NCBI RefSeq assembly: GCF_000025305.1
Contig: NC_013740.1
Span: 1,426,001 to 1,490,000 of the forward strand
Reading direction: 5' to 3'
Length of the DNA stretch: 64,000 bases
Source: Acidaminococcus fermentans DSM 20731
GTDB taxonomy: Bacteria > Bacillota > Negativicutes > Acidaminococcales > Acidaminococcaceae
A program made the translations under genes and the position numbers. Each line of letters opens with the position of its first letter. The stretch's first letter is position 1. This document shows, piece by piece, positions 52,646 to 61,105 of this stretch. The notes beneath the pieces were generated by a model. The model worked only from the letters and a program-made list of their open reading frames with translations, was not told where the DNA came from and made no database searches.

Positions 52646-53686
52646 TCACCGGGGGAACGTCAGGGCGAAGATCCGGATCTCCACCAGCTTGGTCTGGGCG
52701 TTCCGGACGAAGGCCAGGATCCCCAGGGTGTTCCCGTCGATGGGGGCCAGTTTGGCGCAGTTCAGGTTGTCCCCCAGCACCCTGGAGCTGTTCAGGTTCC
52801 CCAGGTACTGGCCCTCCCGGGTCCAGAACTTCAGGGTGAACCCGTCGATGACCACCAGGTAATGGTCCAGCACCGCCATGTCGATCAGATTGTAGATGGA
52901 ATCCTTGTCGGTCTGGATGGGACTGCCGAAGCTCCGGAGAGCCTTCCCTTTGCTGTTGAAAGCCTCCACCATGTTGAGGCCGTTGGGCTTGATCCGCCCG
53001 CCCCCGTAAATGGTGCCGTCCCCGGTGATCCGCACCTGGGTCAGGCCTCCGGCAAAGGGTTTGGCCCGGTTGTGGAGGAAGGCGGGATGGTTCTTCTCAA
53101 AGGCCCCGTCCCGGTAATCCGCCAGGGTAAAGTTGTCGTTGCCGTACAGGTAGGCCTGTTCATACCCCGGCAGGAAGGCCACCCGGGTGGCGGTGGTGTT
53201 CCCCTTCAGGCTGATGATGTCGTTCCCGTCCCGGAGGGTGTGGATGCCCTTCTTCACATAGACGATATCCCCGTTGCCGGCCAGGTCCACACTGAGGACC
53301 ATTTTTTCCGGGATGGTGCAGGTCCCTTTCTTCCCGAAGCTCCGCAGGGGGAACAGGCTCCCTTCTTTCCGCTGGTAGGCCTGGACCGCGGTGCTGTCCC
53401 CGTCCTGGCTCCGGAGGGCGATGTAGAATCTGTCATCCCGGATCACGAAGCTGAGGATCTTGTCCACGTCGTAGCTGGTGATCTCCGGGGTGTTGAAGCG
53501 CTGGAGCTGGAGTCCCATTTTCCCCAGTTCCACCTGGCGCACCGGCTGGGGCTTCAGGTGGACGATGTGCATTTCGATATCCGTCCGGTAGGTGTAGCCC
53601 ACCACCCCCAGGATCACCGCCAGGGTGAGCAGCAGGAAGGTGAGTCTGGACCGGAACCGGGATTTTTTCTTCTTCTCCTCCGTCAT
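52646..53686 (-). CDS. Membrane-anchored, probable beta-propeller protein of unknown function
   Basis: The 346-aa protein has a Lys-rich start, one membrane helix (about 16-34, LTFLLLTLAVILGVVGYTY) and an exported part made of repeating beta segments with Asp-Gly turns (FVIRDDRFYIALRSQDGD, VDLAGNGDIVYVKKG, VRITGDGTIYGGGRIKPNG, LKFWTREGQYLGNLNS). These suggest a propeller. The family is not recognised. Start: ATG 53686; an in-frame TTG at 53692 is better spaced from AGGAGG and an ATG at 53716 precedes the site. Confidence 0.75.
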   Translation of the reverse strand: MTEEKKKKSRFRSRLTFLLLTLAVILGVVGYTYRTDIEMHIVHLKPQPVRQVELGKMGLQLQRFNTPEITSYDVDKILSFVIRDDRFYIALRSQDGDSTAVQAYQRKEGSLFPLRSFGKKGTCTIPEKMVLSVDLAGNGDIVYVKKGIHTLRDGNDIISLKGNTTATRVAFLPGYEQAYLYGNDNFTLADYRDGAFEKNHPAFLHNRAKPFAGGLTQVRITGDGTIYGGGRIKPNGLNMVEAFNSKGKALRSFGSPIQTDKDSIYNLIDMAVLDHYLVVIDGFTLKFWTREGQYLGNLNSSRVLGDNLNCAKLAPIDGNTLGILAFVRNAQTKLVEIRIFALTFPR

Positions 53687-53770
53687 GGACAAAACAGCCA
53701 ACCTCCTTTGGTTCATTCTTATCAGTATACCATGGGGCCGGGGCAGGGGCAACAGGGAGGGCTTACCGAC

Positions 53771-55144
53771 TCAGCCCGCAAGCCACCCCATCACCACCGC
53801 ACACAGGACCCGCACCAGGCACAGGGGCAGGCCTCGGCGGAACAGGGTGGCCGGAGCCAGGCCGGCGCCGCAGGGGATGGCCCGGATGCCGGTGGGCAGC
53901 AGGAAGGCCCCGTTGAACCCCATCACCGCCGTCATCCACCAGGGCAGGAGCGGCAGGCCGGCGCTGTGGGTATAGGTGATCACCAGGGGGATGGTGAGAG
54001 CCGAGGAAATGGTGATGCTGGATACTTCCGAGAGAAAGGCCGCCAGCCCCACGATTCCCGCCGCCAGAGGCAGTCCCGGTGCCAGGGCCTGTTTTCCGGC
54101 CCACCGGGCCAGCTGCCCGTTGGCTCCGGAGGCTTCCAGCAGGATCCCCATGGCCAGGCCCCCGGCGAACAGGATCAGCACCCCCCAGATCATGTGCTCC
54201 TGGACCTGTTTCCAGGTCAGGAGGGGCTTCCCGTCCTTCCCGTCGAGGAAAAACAGCAGGAACCCCAGGCTGCCGTAAAGATAGGCCGGCAGCAGCCCGG
54301 GCAGCAGACCGGCGTACAGCGGCCGCAGGAAGGATCCAGTCAGGGCCAGTCCGAACAGCCCCAGACAGATTTTTTCTTCCCGGGTCATGGGCCCCATCTG
54401 CCGGCACTCTTCCAGAAAATAGTCCCGGGTCCCCTGGAGCTGTTCCACCGGTTCTTTCCTGACCAGCTGGACCCCCAGGGTGGCCAGGGTGGTCAGGGCC
54501 AGGTAGGGCAGAAAGGCCAGGAACCAGCGGGTGAACAGGAATTCCTCCCCGGTGGCCTGCTGGTAAAGAGCCGCGGCGATCACGTCCATGGCCCCTCCCA
54601 CCGGGGTCCCCACGCCCCCCACCACGGAACCGAAAGCAATGGCGCACAGGATGGGAGCTGCCGCCGGATCGCTGCCCCGGTATCCGGCCGCCTTCACCAT
54701 GGCCAGGGCCGTGGGGGTAAAGATGGCCACCACCACCGCATTAGGCAGCACGATGGAAAACAGCACCGACGCCAGGAACCACACGGTAATCTGGCTTTTC
54801 ATGCTGGGTCCGATGAAGGCCAGGCACCGGAGGGCGATCCGGTGGTCCAGGCCGATAGGTTCCCAGGGCAGGGTCAGCAGGGTGGCGGCAAAAAGCAGCA
54901 CGATGCTGCTGGAGGCATACTGGGCCAGCACCCGGTCCATGGGAGCCAGGGAGAGAAATGCATTGGCCACCACCGGCAGCAGGGCCGTCACCGTAAGCCC
55001 CACCGGCCGGGTGATCCACCAGAAGATCATCCACAGTGACACCCCGATGGCCCAGGCCCCGGATGCCCCGAACCCGTCAGCCAGCAGCCACCGGCACAGC
55101 AGCATCAGCCCGGGCCCCAGCCAGAGATAAATCCGTTTCTTCAT
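53771..55144 (-). CDS. SLC13/DASS-type anion permease
   Basis: The 457-aa protein has about eleven hydrophobic segments. VLPNAVVVAIFTPTALAMVKAAGY and the paired C-terminal region TISSALTIPLVITYTHSAGLP with FNGAFLLPTGIRAIPCGAG are the two re-entrant, Asn/Thr/Pro-rich substrate regions expected in the divalent anion:sodium symporter family. Substrate (dicarboxylate, sulfate or similar) is unknown. ATG 55144 has AAAGGGG 8 nt upstream. It faces the ttcA-like gene across a shared promoter region. Confidence 0.82.
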   Translation of the reverse strand: MKKRIYLWLGPGLMLLCRWLLADGFGASGAWAIGVSLWMIFWWITRPVGLTVTALLPVVANAFLSLAPMDRVLAQYASSSIVLLFAATLLTLPWEPIGLDHRIALRCLAFIGPSMKSQITVWFLASVLFSIVLPNAVVVAIFTPTALAMVKAAGYRGSDPAAAPILCAIAFGSVVGGVGTPVGGAMDVIAAALYQQATGEEFLFTRWFLAFLPYLALTTLATLGVQLVRKEPVEQLQGTRDYFLEECRQMGPMTREEKICLGLFGLALTGSFLRPLYAGLLPGLLPAYLYGSLGFLLFFLDGKDGKPLLTWKQVQEHMIWGVLILFAGGLAMGILLEASGANGQLARWAGKQALAPGLPLAAGIVGLAAFLSEVSSITISSALTIPLVITYTHSAGLPLLPWWMTAVMGFNGAFLLPTGIRAIPCGAGLAPATLFRRGLPLCLVRVLCAVVMGWLAG

Positions 55145-55162
55145 ACCCGTCACCCCTTTTGG

Positions 55163-55191
55163 TTGATAGGTTCATTATACCATGGTACAAT
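55163..55191. promoter_or_regulatory. Overlapping divergent promoters in a palindrome
   Basis: Plus strand: TTGATA (55163-55168), a 17-nt spacer and TACAAT (55186-55191) serve the rhodanese-TtcA gene. On the minus strand TATAAT (55174-55179) serves the permease gene, with a weak -35. The two -10 boxes form one palindrome, ATTATACCATGGTACAAT, so the two genes probably compete for polymerase. Confidence 0.7.
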
Positions 55192-55226
55192 GGAAACCAA
55201 TCTACAATAAAGGAAGCTTTGAATCT

Positions 55227-56402
55227 ATGACCATGAATCTTTCCCAGTGGGATGACAAAACTGAAATCACCGTGGAGGAACTGGCGGGTCTCTCCCCGGA
55301 CCAGCGGTTCCTGGCGGACATCCGGGATCCGGCGGCCTTTGACCGGGGCACGGTGCCCGGCGCCATGAACCTGAACCCCCTGGCGCTCCAGGAAGGCAGC
55401 GTGGACCTGCCGGAAGACCGGCTCATCGTCCTGGTGTGCATGTGGGGGAAGATCAGCCTGGGCCTGGCCGCCAATCTCCGGGACCAGGGATACACCGCTG
55501 TTTCCCTGGCAGGGGGCTACTCCCTGTGGCTCCAAAAACGGCTGGAACGGGAAAACGCCCTGGCGGCGGAAGATTCCCAGCGGCTGAAACGGATCGAATC
55601 CTCCCTGCGCCGGAAATACAAACGGCGGATTTCCAGCAAATTCGTCCAGGCCATCTGTGATTACGCCATGATCCAGCCCGGGGACAAGATTGCCGTGTGC
55701 ATTTCCGGAGGCAAGGATTCCATGCTTATGGCCAAGCTGTTCCAGGACCTGAAGCGCCACAACAAGATTCCCTTCGACCTGGTGTTCCTGTGCATGGATC
55801 CGGGGTACAATGCCATGAACCGGAAGATCATCGAGGAAAACGCCAAACTGCTCCAGGTGCCCCTCACCTTCTTTTCCACGGAAATCTTCGAAGCGGTGTT
55901 CCATGTGGAGGATTCCCCCTGCTACCTGTGCGCCAAGATGCGCCGGGGGTATCTGTACCGGAAAGCCCGGGAACTGGGCTGCAACAAGATCGCCCTGGGC
56001 CACCATTTCGACGACGTAATCGAGACCAATCTCATGAGCATGCTCTATTCCGGCGCCATCCGCACCATGCTCCCCCGGCTGAAAAGCACCAGCTGCCCGG
56101 GGATGGAGCTGATCCGGCCCCTGTACTACGTCCGGGAGGAGGACATCAAGAGCTGGCGGGACGAAAACGGCCTGTATTTCATCCAGTGCGCCTGCAAGTT
56201 CACGGAAACCTGCTCCACCTGCCACACCGACGGGACCACCGATTCCAAGAGGCTGGAAGTGAAGAAGCTGATCGCCGCCCTGGCGGAAAAGAATCCCCAG
56301 GTCCCGGCCAACATCTTCCACAGCCTGGAAAACATCAACCTGGACACGGTATTGAAATACAAGCAGAACGGAAAGGAACATTCTTTTCTGGAGGAAATGT
56401 GA
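55227..56402 (+). CDS. Rhodanese domain fused to TtcA-like PP-loop ATPase
   Basis: The 391-aa protein has an N-terminal rhodanese domain (about 10-110; LADIRDPAAFDRGTVPGAMN, active loop Cys near residue 71 in VLVCMWGKIS). The C-terminal domain is a TtcA-like PP-loop (about 130-385) with CISGGKDSMLMAKL (about 158-170), PCYLCAKMRRG (Cys 232 and 235), LGHHFDDVIETNLMSML and a later Cys group (CACKFTETCSTC). TtcA thiolates C32 of tRNA; here a sulfur donor is built in (inference). ATG 55227 has AAAGGA 12 nt upstream. Confidence 0.9.
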   Translation: MTMNLSQWDDKTEITVEELAGLSPDQRFLADIRDPAAFDRGTVPGAMNLNPLALQEGSVDLPEDRLIVLVCMWGKISLGLAANLRDQGYTAVSLAGGYSLWLQKRLERENALAAEDSQRLKRIESSLRRKYKRRISSKFVQAICDYAMIQPGDKIAVCISGGKDSMLMAKLFQDLKRHNKIPFDLVFLCMDPGYNAMNRKIIEENAKLLQVPLTFFSTEIFEAVFHVEDSPCYLCAKMRRGYLYRKARELGCNKIALGHHFDDVIETNLMSMLYSGAIRTMLPRLKSTSCPGMELIRPLYYVREEDIKSWRDENGLYFIQCACKFTETCSTCHTDGTTDSKRLEVKKLIAALAEKNPQVPANIFHSLENINLDTVLKYKQNGKEHSFLEEM

Positions 56403-56408
56403 AAAAGA

Positions 56409-56446
56409 GGGGTGTGAAAAAATGATTTCTCATTTTTTCACACCCC
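56409..56446 (+). terminator. GGGGTGTGAAA-family terminator after the rhodanese-TtcA gene
   Basis: Arms GGGGTGTGAAAAAATGA and TCATTTTTTCACACCCC form a long 17-bp perfect stem beginning 7 nt after the stop. On the plus strand the tail is CTTCTGTTTC. Confidence 0.85.
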
Positions 56447-56454
56447 CTTCTGTT

Positions 56455-56651
56455 TCATTTCTCCTCCCACACCTTCACCTTCACCCGGATCTCCTGATCC
56501 GCGCTTCCGTAGAAGATGCCGCTGTTCATGGGACAGTCCCGTACGTCCCGGCCCACGGCGATGCGGATGTGCTTTTCCCCGGAGCAGGATGGCGTTGTCG
56601 TAGGCCCGGTTCAGGGTGCTTCAGCAGTTCCAGTTCTGCCGGAATGCCCAT
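56455..56651 (-). pseudogene. Broken small gene, unknown family
   Basis: After AGGAGGGG and ATG 56651 the minus strand reads MGIPAELELLK, then shifts frame to TLNRAYDNAILLR, then shifts again to EKHIRIAVGRDVRDCPMNSG and ends IRVKVKVWEEK with a stop at 56455. Together these three pieces give a coherent protein of about 65 residues, split by two frameshifts. No family recognised. A recent decay or two sequencing errors would both fit. Confidence 0.6.
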
Positions 56652-56659
56652 GATCAGTC

Positions 56660-56944
56660 CCCTCCTGAATATTGTGCTGGATATCAGAGCGTAAAGTCTG
56701 CGCGCCGTCTTTTCTCTGATGGAATCAGAGTACAGCGGAATTTTCTTGTTCGCAGAAACAATTTACTTTATCTTATTATTACTTTCATTTTCTGTATCAT
56801 ATATACCTTGATTGAAAGTTTATTGTCTTTTTATCATATTTGTCCGTATAGACAGCGGACGGACAGGGTTTTGGTTTCTGCCCCTTCCCACCCGGTTTCA
56901 GATACGGTATACTAAAGAGAAGAACAAGGAAGGATACCAATCGT
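56660..56944. other. A+T-rich gap with no gene
   Basis: This 285-bp stretch is far richer in A+T than the rest of the window, especially 56715-56860. I find no repeat, hairpin or convincing ORF. TATACT at 56907-56912 could be a -10 element for the next gene but lacks a -35 match. Confidence 0.5.
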
Positions 56945-57745
56945 ATGGAAATTTTGTTTTTGGGTACAGGCCATGCCATCTCCACCCGGTGCTACAACAC
57001 CTGCTATGTGCTGCGCCAGAATGAACGCTACCTGCTGGTGGACGGGGGCGGGGGCAACGGGATCCTGCGCCAGCTGAAGCGGGCCCGGCTGCCCTGGCAG
57101 AAAATCAAGGATATTTTCGTCACCCACCGGCATATGGACCATGTGCTGGGGATCTTCTGGGTGATCCGGATGATTGTGAAGGCCATGAAACGGGGCACCT
57201 ATGTGGGAGAAGCCCGGATCTACGGCCACGATGAGGTGATCACCCTGCTCCGTTCCACCGCCCGGCTGCTGCTGGACCCGGGGGACCTGAAGTTCCTGGA
57301 TACCCGGCTCCATTTCATCACCGTGGAAGACGGGGAAACCCGGAAGATCCGGGGCTGGGACGTGACCTTTTTCGACATCCATTCCACCAAGGCCAAACAG
57401 TACGGCTACATATTGGAAAGCAACGGCCACAAACTGGGCTGCTGCGGCGACGAACCCATGAACGACCACAATTTTACCCGGCTTTCCGGCAGCCAGTGGC
57501 TCCTCCACGAAGCCTTCTGCCTGTACCGGGAACGGGACCGGTTCCGGCCCTATGAAAAGCACCATTCCACCGTGCGGGAAGCCTGCGAAAACGGCGACCG
57601 GCTCCAGGTGCCCAACCTGATCCTCTACCACACCGAGGACACCCACCTGGCCCAGCGGAAGGAACTGTACACCGCCGAAGGCAAGGAATACTACCAGGGG
57701 AATCTGCTGATTCCCGACGACCTGGAACGGGTGCAGCTGTGGTGA
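56945..57745 (+). CDS. Metallo-beta-lactamase-fold hydrolase (RNase Z-like)
   Basis: The 266-aa protein starts with MEILFLGTGHAISTRCYN and has the metal-binding THRHMDHVLG (HxHxDH, about residues 60-65), VTFFDIHSTKAKQYGYIL and a C-terminal LILYHTEDTH His. This is the RNase Z/Elac-like or phosphonate-hydrolase-like branch. tRNA 3' processing is not assured, because the RNase Z exosite arm is not evident. AAGGAAGG precedes ATG 56945. Confidence 0.87.
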   Translation: MEILFLGTGHAISTRCYNTCYVLRQNERYLLVDGGGGNGILRQLKRARLPWQKIKDIFVTHRHMDHVLGIFWVIRMIVKAMKRGTYVGEARIYGHDEVITLLRSTARLLLDPGDLKFLDTRLHFITVEDGETRKIRGWDVTFFDIHSTKAKQYGYILESNGHKLGCCGDEPMNDHNFTRLSGSQWLLHEAFCLYRERDRFRPYEKHHSTVREACENGDRLQVPNLILYHTEDTHLAQRKELYTAEGKEYYQGNLLIPDDLERVQLW

Positions 57746-57755
57746 GGAACTGAAT

Positions 57756-57824
57756 GCCCGAAGGGCTGTCCGTCTCCTGAAAGGGACGGGGGACCAGCCA
57801 AGGGCTGGTGGTGGGGGTTCGCCA
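57756..57824. repeat. GGGGACC dispersed element, copy 3
   Basis: GCCCGAAGGGCTGTCCGTC, CTCCTGAAAGGGACGGGGGA, an AGCC/GGCT stem and GGTGGGGGTTCGCC, in the same order as 43152-43220. It fills the gap before the Flp-type pilin gene. Confidence 0.82.
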
Positions 57825-57866
57825 GAGGCCTGGTACATTCTTTGGAAGATATAAGGAGGCATTCTC

Positions 57867-58484
57867 ATGGAACACAACAGAAAACACTCCCTGCGGTCCA
57901 AGGGCCAGGATATCATCGAATACGCCCTGATGCTGGCCATTGTGGTGGGCATCGGCTTCCTGATCTACAACCAGAGCAACATGGCCGATAAGATCAACGC
58001 TGTGTTCGGGAATGCCAACAACCTGTTGGCCACCGTGGAAAAAGAAAGCGATCCGGCTGTCCTCCACGACCGGAATTATGCGGACGCCATGGCGAAAATG
58101 CTGAAGGATGCCATTGCCAAGGGGACGGTACAGCTTTCTGACGGAGCCACCGTAGGCATCTATGCCCAGAATGCCCCCAACGGCAAAGCGGACAAGTACA
58201 ATATCAACGGTCTGAAAACGGGAAATGTGACCGTCAACGGAAAAGATTACATGGCCAACGGGGCCTTTTACGGCTTGTGGAAAGCGGTGGACGACAGCCA
58301 ATCCTACACCGGTGCCTCCGTGGCCCAGAAAGACAAAGACTGGTATGGCGTGGAAATCACGAACAATGGCAGCGGCAATTATACGGTTAAATACAGAGAT
58401 GGCAGCGGCTACAGCAATGCCAGCAAAGATGGGTTCCGGCCTTCCGACAGCAACAACTACAAGACGGAAACCTGGAATCCCTGA
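57867..58484 (+). CDS. Flp/Tad-type prepilin-like protein with long C-terminal domain
   Basis: The 205-aa protein has a type IVb (Flp) prepilin N-terminus: basic leader, Gly13 before the cut, then QDIIEYALMLAIVVGIGFLIY with the hallmark Glu-Tyr at +5/+6. Normal Flp pilins are only 50-80 residues. Here about 160 residues follow, Asn-, Gly- and Tyr-rich with a degenerate repeat feel (KTGNVTVNGKDYMANGAFYG, TNNGSGNYTVKYRDGSGY). No tad/cpa genes are near. AAGGAGG stands 8 nt before ATG 57867. Confidence 0.82.
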   Translation: MEHNRKHSLRSKGQDIIEYALMLAIVVGIGFLIYNQSNMADKINAVFGNANNLLATVEKESDPAVLHDRNYADAMAKMLKDAIAKGTVQLSDGATVGIYAQNAPNGKADKYNINGLKTGNVTVNGKDYMANGAFYGLWKAVDDSQSYTGASVAQKDKDWYGVEITNNGSGNYTVKYRDGSGYSNASKDGFRPSDSNNYKTETWNP

Positions 58485-58503
58485 GGAAAGGACCTGACTT
58501 TTC

Positions 58504-59181
58504 ATGCACTACCCCAACATCACTTCCGGTACCTTCCGTTCCCGGCCCAACCGGTTCATCGCCCAGGTGGAAATCAATGGTAAGGAAGAAACCTGCCATG
58601 TGAAGAACACCGGACGCTGCCGGGAACTGCTGGTCCCAGGGGCCAGGGTGTACCTCACCGCCAGTGACAATCCCAAACGGAAGACCCGATACGACCTGGT
58701 GGCGGTGGAAAAAGGCCCCCGGCTCATCAATATGGATTCCCAGGCCCCCAACAAGGTGGTCCAGGAATGGCTGGAACAGGGAGGCCTCCCCGGCCTTACC
58801 AGAATCCAGCCGGAATTCCGGTACGACCAGTCCCGGTTCGACTTCTACCTGGAACAGGGGGACAGGAAATCCTTCCTGGAAGTGAAGGGCGTCACCCTGG
58901 AAGAAGACGGGGTGGTCCGTTTTCCCGATGCCCCCACCGCCCGGGGAGCCAAACACCTCCATGAACTGATCCGGGCCGCCAAAGAAGGGTACGGAGCCTG
59001 GGTGTTCCTGGTAATCCAGATGGAAAACGTGGACCATTTCGAACCCAACTGGCGCACCGACCCGGATTTCGGCCAGGCCCTCCTGGACGCCAGAAGCCAG
59101 GGGGTCACCCTCCTGGCCTGTGACTGCAAAGTGACCCCGGAAACCCTGGAAATCGGGAAGCGGGTGGAGATTGTGTTATAA
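58504..59181 (+). CDS. sfsA: SfsA family protein (DNA/RNA nuclease SfsA homologue)
   Basis: The 225-aa protein has the SfsA layout: an OB-like start (RFIAQVEINGKEETCHVKNTGRCRELLVPGA) and a PD-(D/E)XK-like core (PEFRYDQSRFDFYLE, SFLEVKGVTLEEDGVVRFPDAPTARGAKHLHEL). Known as sugar fermentation stimulation protein A; a nuclease fold is predicted, and true function is unsettled. It lies 19 nt after the Flp-type gene on the same strand. Confidence 0.95.
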   Translation: MHYPNITSGTFRSRPNRFIAQVEINGKEETCHVKNTGRCRELLVPGARVYLTASDNPKRKTRYDLVAVEKGPRLINMDSQAPNKVVQEWLEQGGLPGLTRIQPEFRYDQSRFDFYLEQGDRKSFLEVKGVTLEEDGVVRFPDAPTARGAKHLHELIRAAKEGYGAWVFLVIQMENVDHFEPNWRTDPDFGQALLDARSQGVTLLACDCKVTPETLEIGKRVEIVL

Positions 59182-59189
59182 AAATCGTT

Positions 59190-59274
59190 CCCGTAGGGGT
59201 GGCAGGCCCGGCCGCCCGCCAAAGCAGCAGTTGACTATGTGTTTTGCGGGGCGCCGGGCCTGCGCCCCCTACGG
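59190..59274. repeat. Inverted pair of CCCCTACGG-type elements
   Basis: 59190-59220 (CCGTAGGGGTGGCAGGCCCG start) and 59245-59274 (CGGGCCTGCGCCCCCTACGG end) form an imperfect inverted repeat with a 24-bp centre. Confidence 0.75.
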
Positions 59275-59318
59275 TTTATGCTGTTCAAAATCAATTTGCA
59301 AAATTGATTTCCAGCGGC

Positions 59319-59380
59319 CGTTGACAGATGACCGCTGACAAAAATACGGGGTACTGCACAAAACGTGCAGTACCCCGTAT
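59319..59380 (-). terminator. leuA/sfsA convergent terminator with heptamer array
   Basis: 59344-59380 is a 16-bp perfect stem (ATACGGGGTACTGCAC with its complement), with T on one end and A on the other, usable from both sides. 59319-59340 is a heptamer array of GTTGACA, GATGACC and GCTGACA units. Confidence 0.88.
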
Positions 59381-59383
59381 TTT

Positions 59384-61075
59384 TTATTTCTGTCCGATCG
59401 CCCGGTTGATGGCATTGATAATGCCCAAGAGGGAGGCGGTGTTGATGTTGGGATGGATGCCCACACCGAAGATGTGGCCTCCGTCCGGTTTCTTCAGTTC
59501 GATGTAGGAAATGGCCTTGGAATTGGAGCCCTGGCTGATGGCGTGTTCGTGGTAGTTGATGAACTCGAACCCGTCCACCCCGATCTTGTTCAGGGCATTG
59601 AAGAAGGCATCGATGGGCCCATTCCCGTTGCCGGAAATGTGCATTTCCGTGCCGTCGGCCTTGATGTCCCCTTCAAAGATGGTGCTGGTGTCCTCATCCC
59701 CTTCGTGGTTGTCGTACACCTTGTGGGCCCCCAGTTCATACTTGCCCCGGTAGTCCACATATTTTTTGTTGAACAGTTCCACGATCTGGCTGGCGGACAG
59801 TTCGTCCCCGTATTCGTCGGCGGCTTCCTTCACCATATGGCCGAATTCCGGATGCATTTCCTTGGGCAGGTAATACCCCACCGCCTGCTGCATCACAAAG
59901 GCAGCGCCGCCCTTGCCGGACTGGCTGTTGATCCGGATCACCGGTTCATATTCCCGGTGGATATCCGCCGGGTTGATGGGCAGATAGGGCACTTCCCAAT
60001 AGCGGCTGTTGGTATCGGCCATGTACTTGAAGCCCTTCCGGATGGCATCCTGGTGGGACCCGGAAAAAGCGGTGAAGACCAGTTCCCCGGCGTAAGGATG
60101 GCGGGGTTCCACCTTCATCTTGGTGACGCTTTCGCAGATCCGTTTGATCCGGTTGATGTGGGAGAAATCCAGCTGGGGATCGATGTTGTGGGTGTACATA
60201 TTGAGGGCCAGGGTGACGATGTCCACATTCCCGGTCCGTTCCCCGTTGCCGAACAGGGTCCCTTCCACCCGGTCGGCTCCGGCCATCAGGGCCAGTTCCG
60301 TGGCGGCCACCCCTTCACCCCGGTCATTGTGGGGGTGCAGGCTGATGATGGCCCGGTCCCGGTCCTTCAGATTCCGGATGAAGTATTCGATCTGGTCCGC
60401 ATAGGTGTTGGGGGTGGACATTTCCACCGTGGAAGGCAGGTTGATGATCACCGGTTTTTCCTTGGTGGCACCCAGGGTGTCCAGCACCGCTTCACAGATT
60501 TCCACTGCATAGTCGGTTTCCGTGCCGGTGAAGCTTTCGGGAGAATATTCGTACCGGATGTTCATGCCGCTTTTGGCGATTTCTTTTTCCGTCAGTTCCC
60601 GGATCAGTTTGGCCCCGTCCACGGCAATCTTGGTGATCCCTTCCATGTCCTTCCGGAACACGATTTTCCGCTGGAGGGTGGAAGTGGAATTGTAGAAGTG
60701 GATGATCACGTTCTTTGCACCCTTCACCGCTTCAAAGGTCTTCTTGATCAGTTCCGGACGGGCCTGAACCAGCACCTGGATGGTCACGTCATCGGGGATG
60801 TAGTTGTCCTCAATCAGGGTCCGGAGGATTTCATATTCCGTTTCAGAAGCGGAGGGGAATCCCACTTCGATTTCCTTGAAGCCGATCTTCACCAGGGTAG
60901 TGAACAGCAGCAGCTTTTCTTCCAGCTGCATGGGGGTCACCAGGGCCTGGTTCCCGTCCCGCAGGTCTACGCTGCACCAGACGGGGGGCTTGGTAATGGT
61001 CTTGTCCGGCCAGGTACGGTCCGGCAGGCTGACTCCCTGGAAGGGAATGTACTTTTTAATGGGCTTATGCATCAT
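59384..61075 (-). CDS. leuA: 2-isopropylmalate synthase (long type)
   Basis: LeuA condenses 2-oxoisovalerate and acetyl-CoA, the first step of leucine synthesis. The 563-aa protein has the HMGL-like barrel (SVDLRDGNQALVTPM, VGFPSASETEYE, SLHPHNDRGEGVAA, GTLFGNGERTGN) and a C-terminal LeuA dimerisation/leucine-binding domain. The leading MHKPIKKYIPFQGVSLPDRTWP is typical of the longer LeuA type found in some bacteria and fungi. GGAGG precedes the two ATGs at 61075 and 61072. It is controlled by a T-box leader. Confidence 0.97.
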   Translation of the reverse strand: MMHKPIKKYIPFQGVSLPDRTWPDKTITKPPVWCSVDLRDGNQALVTPMQLEEKLLLFTTLVKIGFKEIEVGFPSASETEYEILRTLIEDNYIPDDVTIQVLVQARPELIKKTFEAVKGAKNVIIHFYNSTSTLQRKIVFRKDMEGITKIAVDGAKLIRELTEKEIAKSGMNIRYEYSPESFTGTETDYAVEICEAVLDTLGATKEKPVIINLPSTVEMSTPNTYADQIEYFIRNLKDRDRAIISLHPHNDRGEGVAATELALMAGADRVEGTLFGNGERTGNVDIVTLALNMYTHNIDPQLDFSHINRIKRICESVTKMKVEPRHPYAGELVFTAFSGSHQDAIRKGFKYMADTNSRYWEVPYLPINPADIHREYEPVIRINSQSGKGGAAFVMQQAVGYYLPKEMHPEFGHMVKEAADEYGDELSASQIVELFNKKYVDYRGKYELGAHKVYDNHEGDEDTSTIFEGDIKADGTEMHISGNGNGPIDAFFNALNKIGVDGFEFINYHEHAISQGSNSKAISYIELKKPDGGHIFGVGIHPNINTASLLGIINAINRAIGQK

Positions 61076-61105
61076 GAATTCCTCCTTGTTTTTGCGAGGC
61101 GGGTA

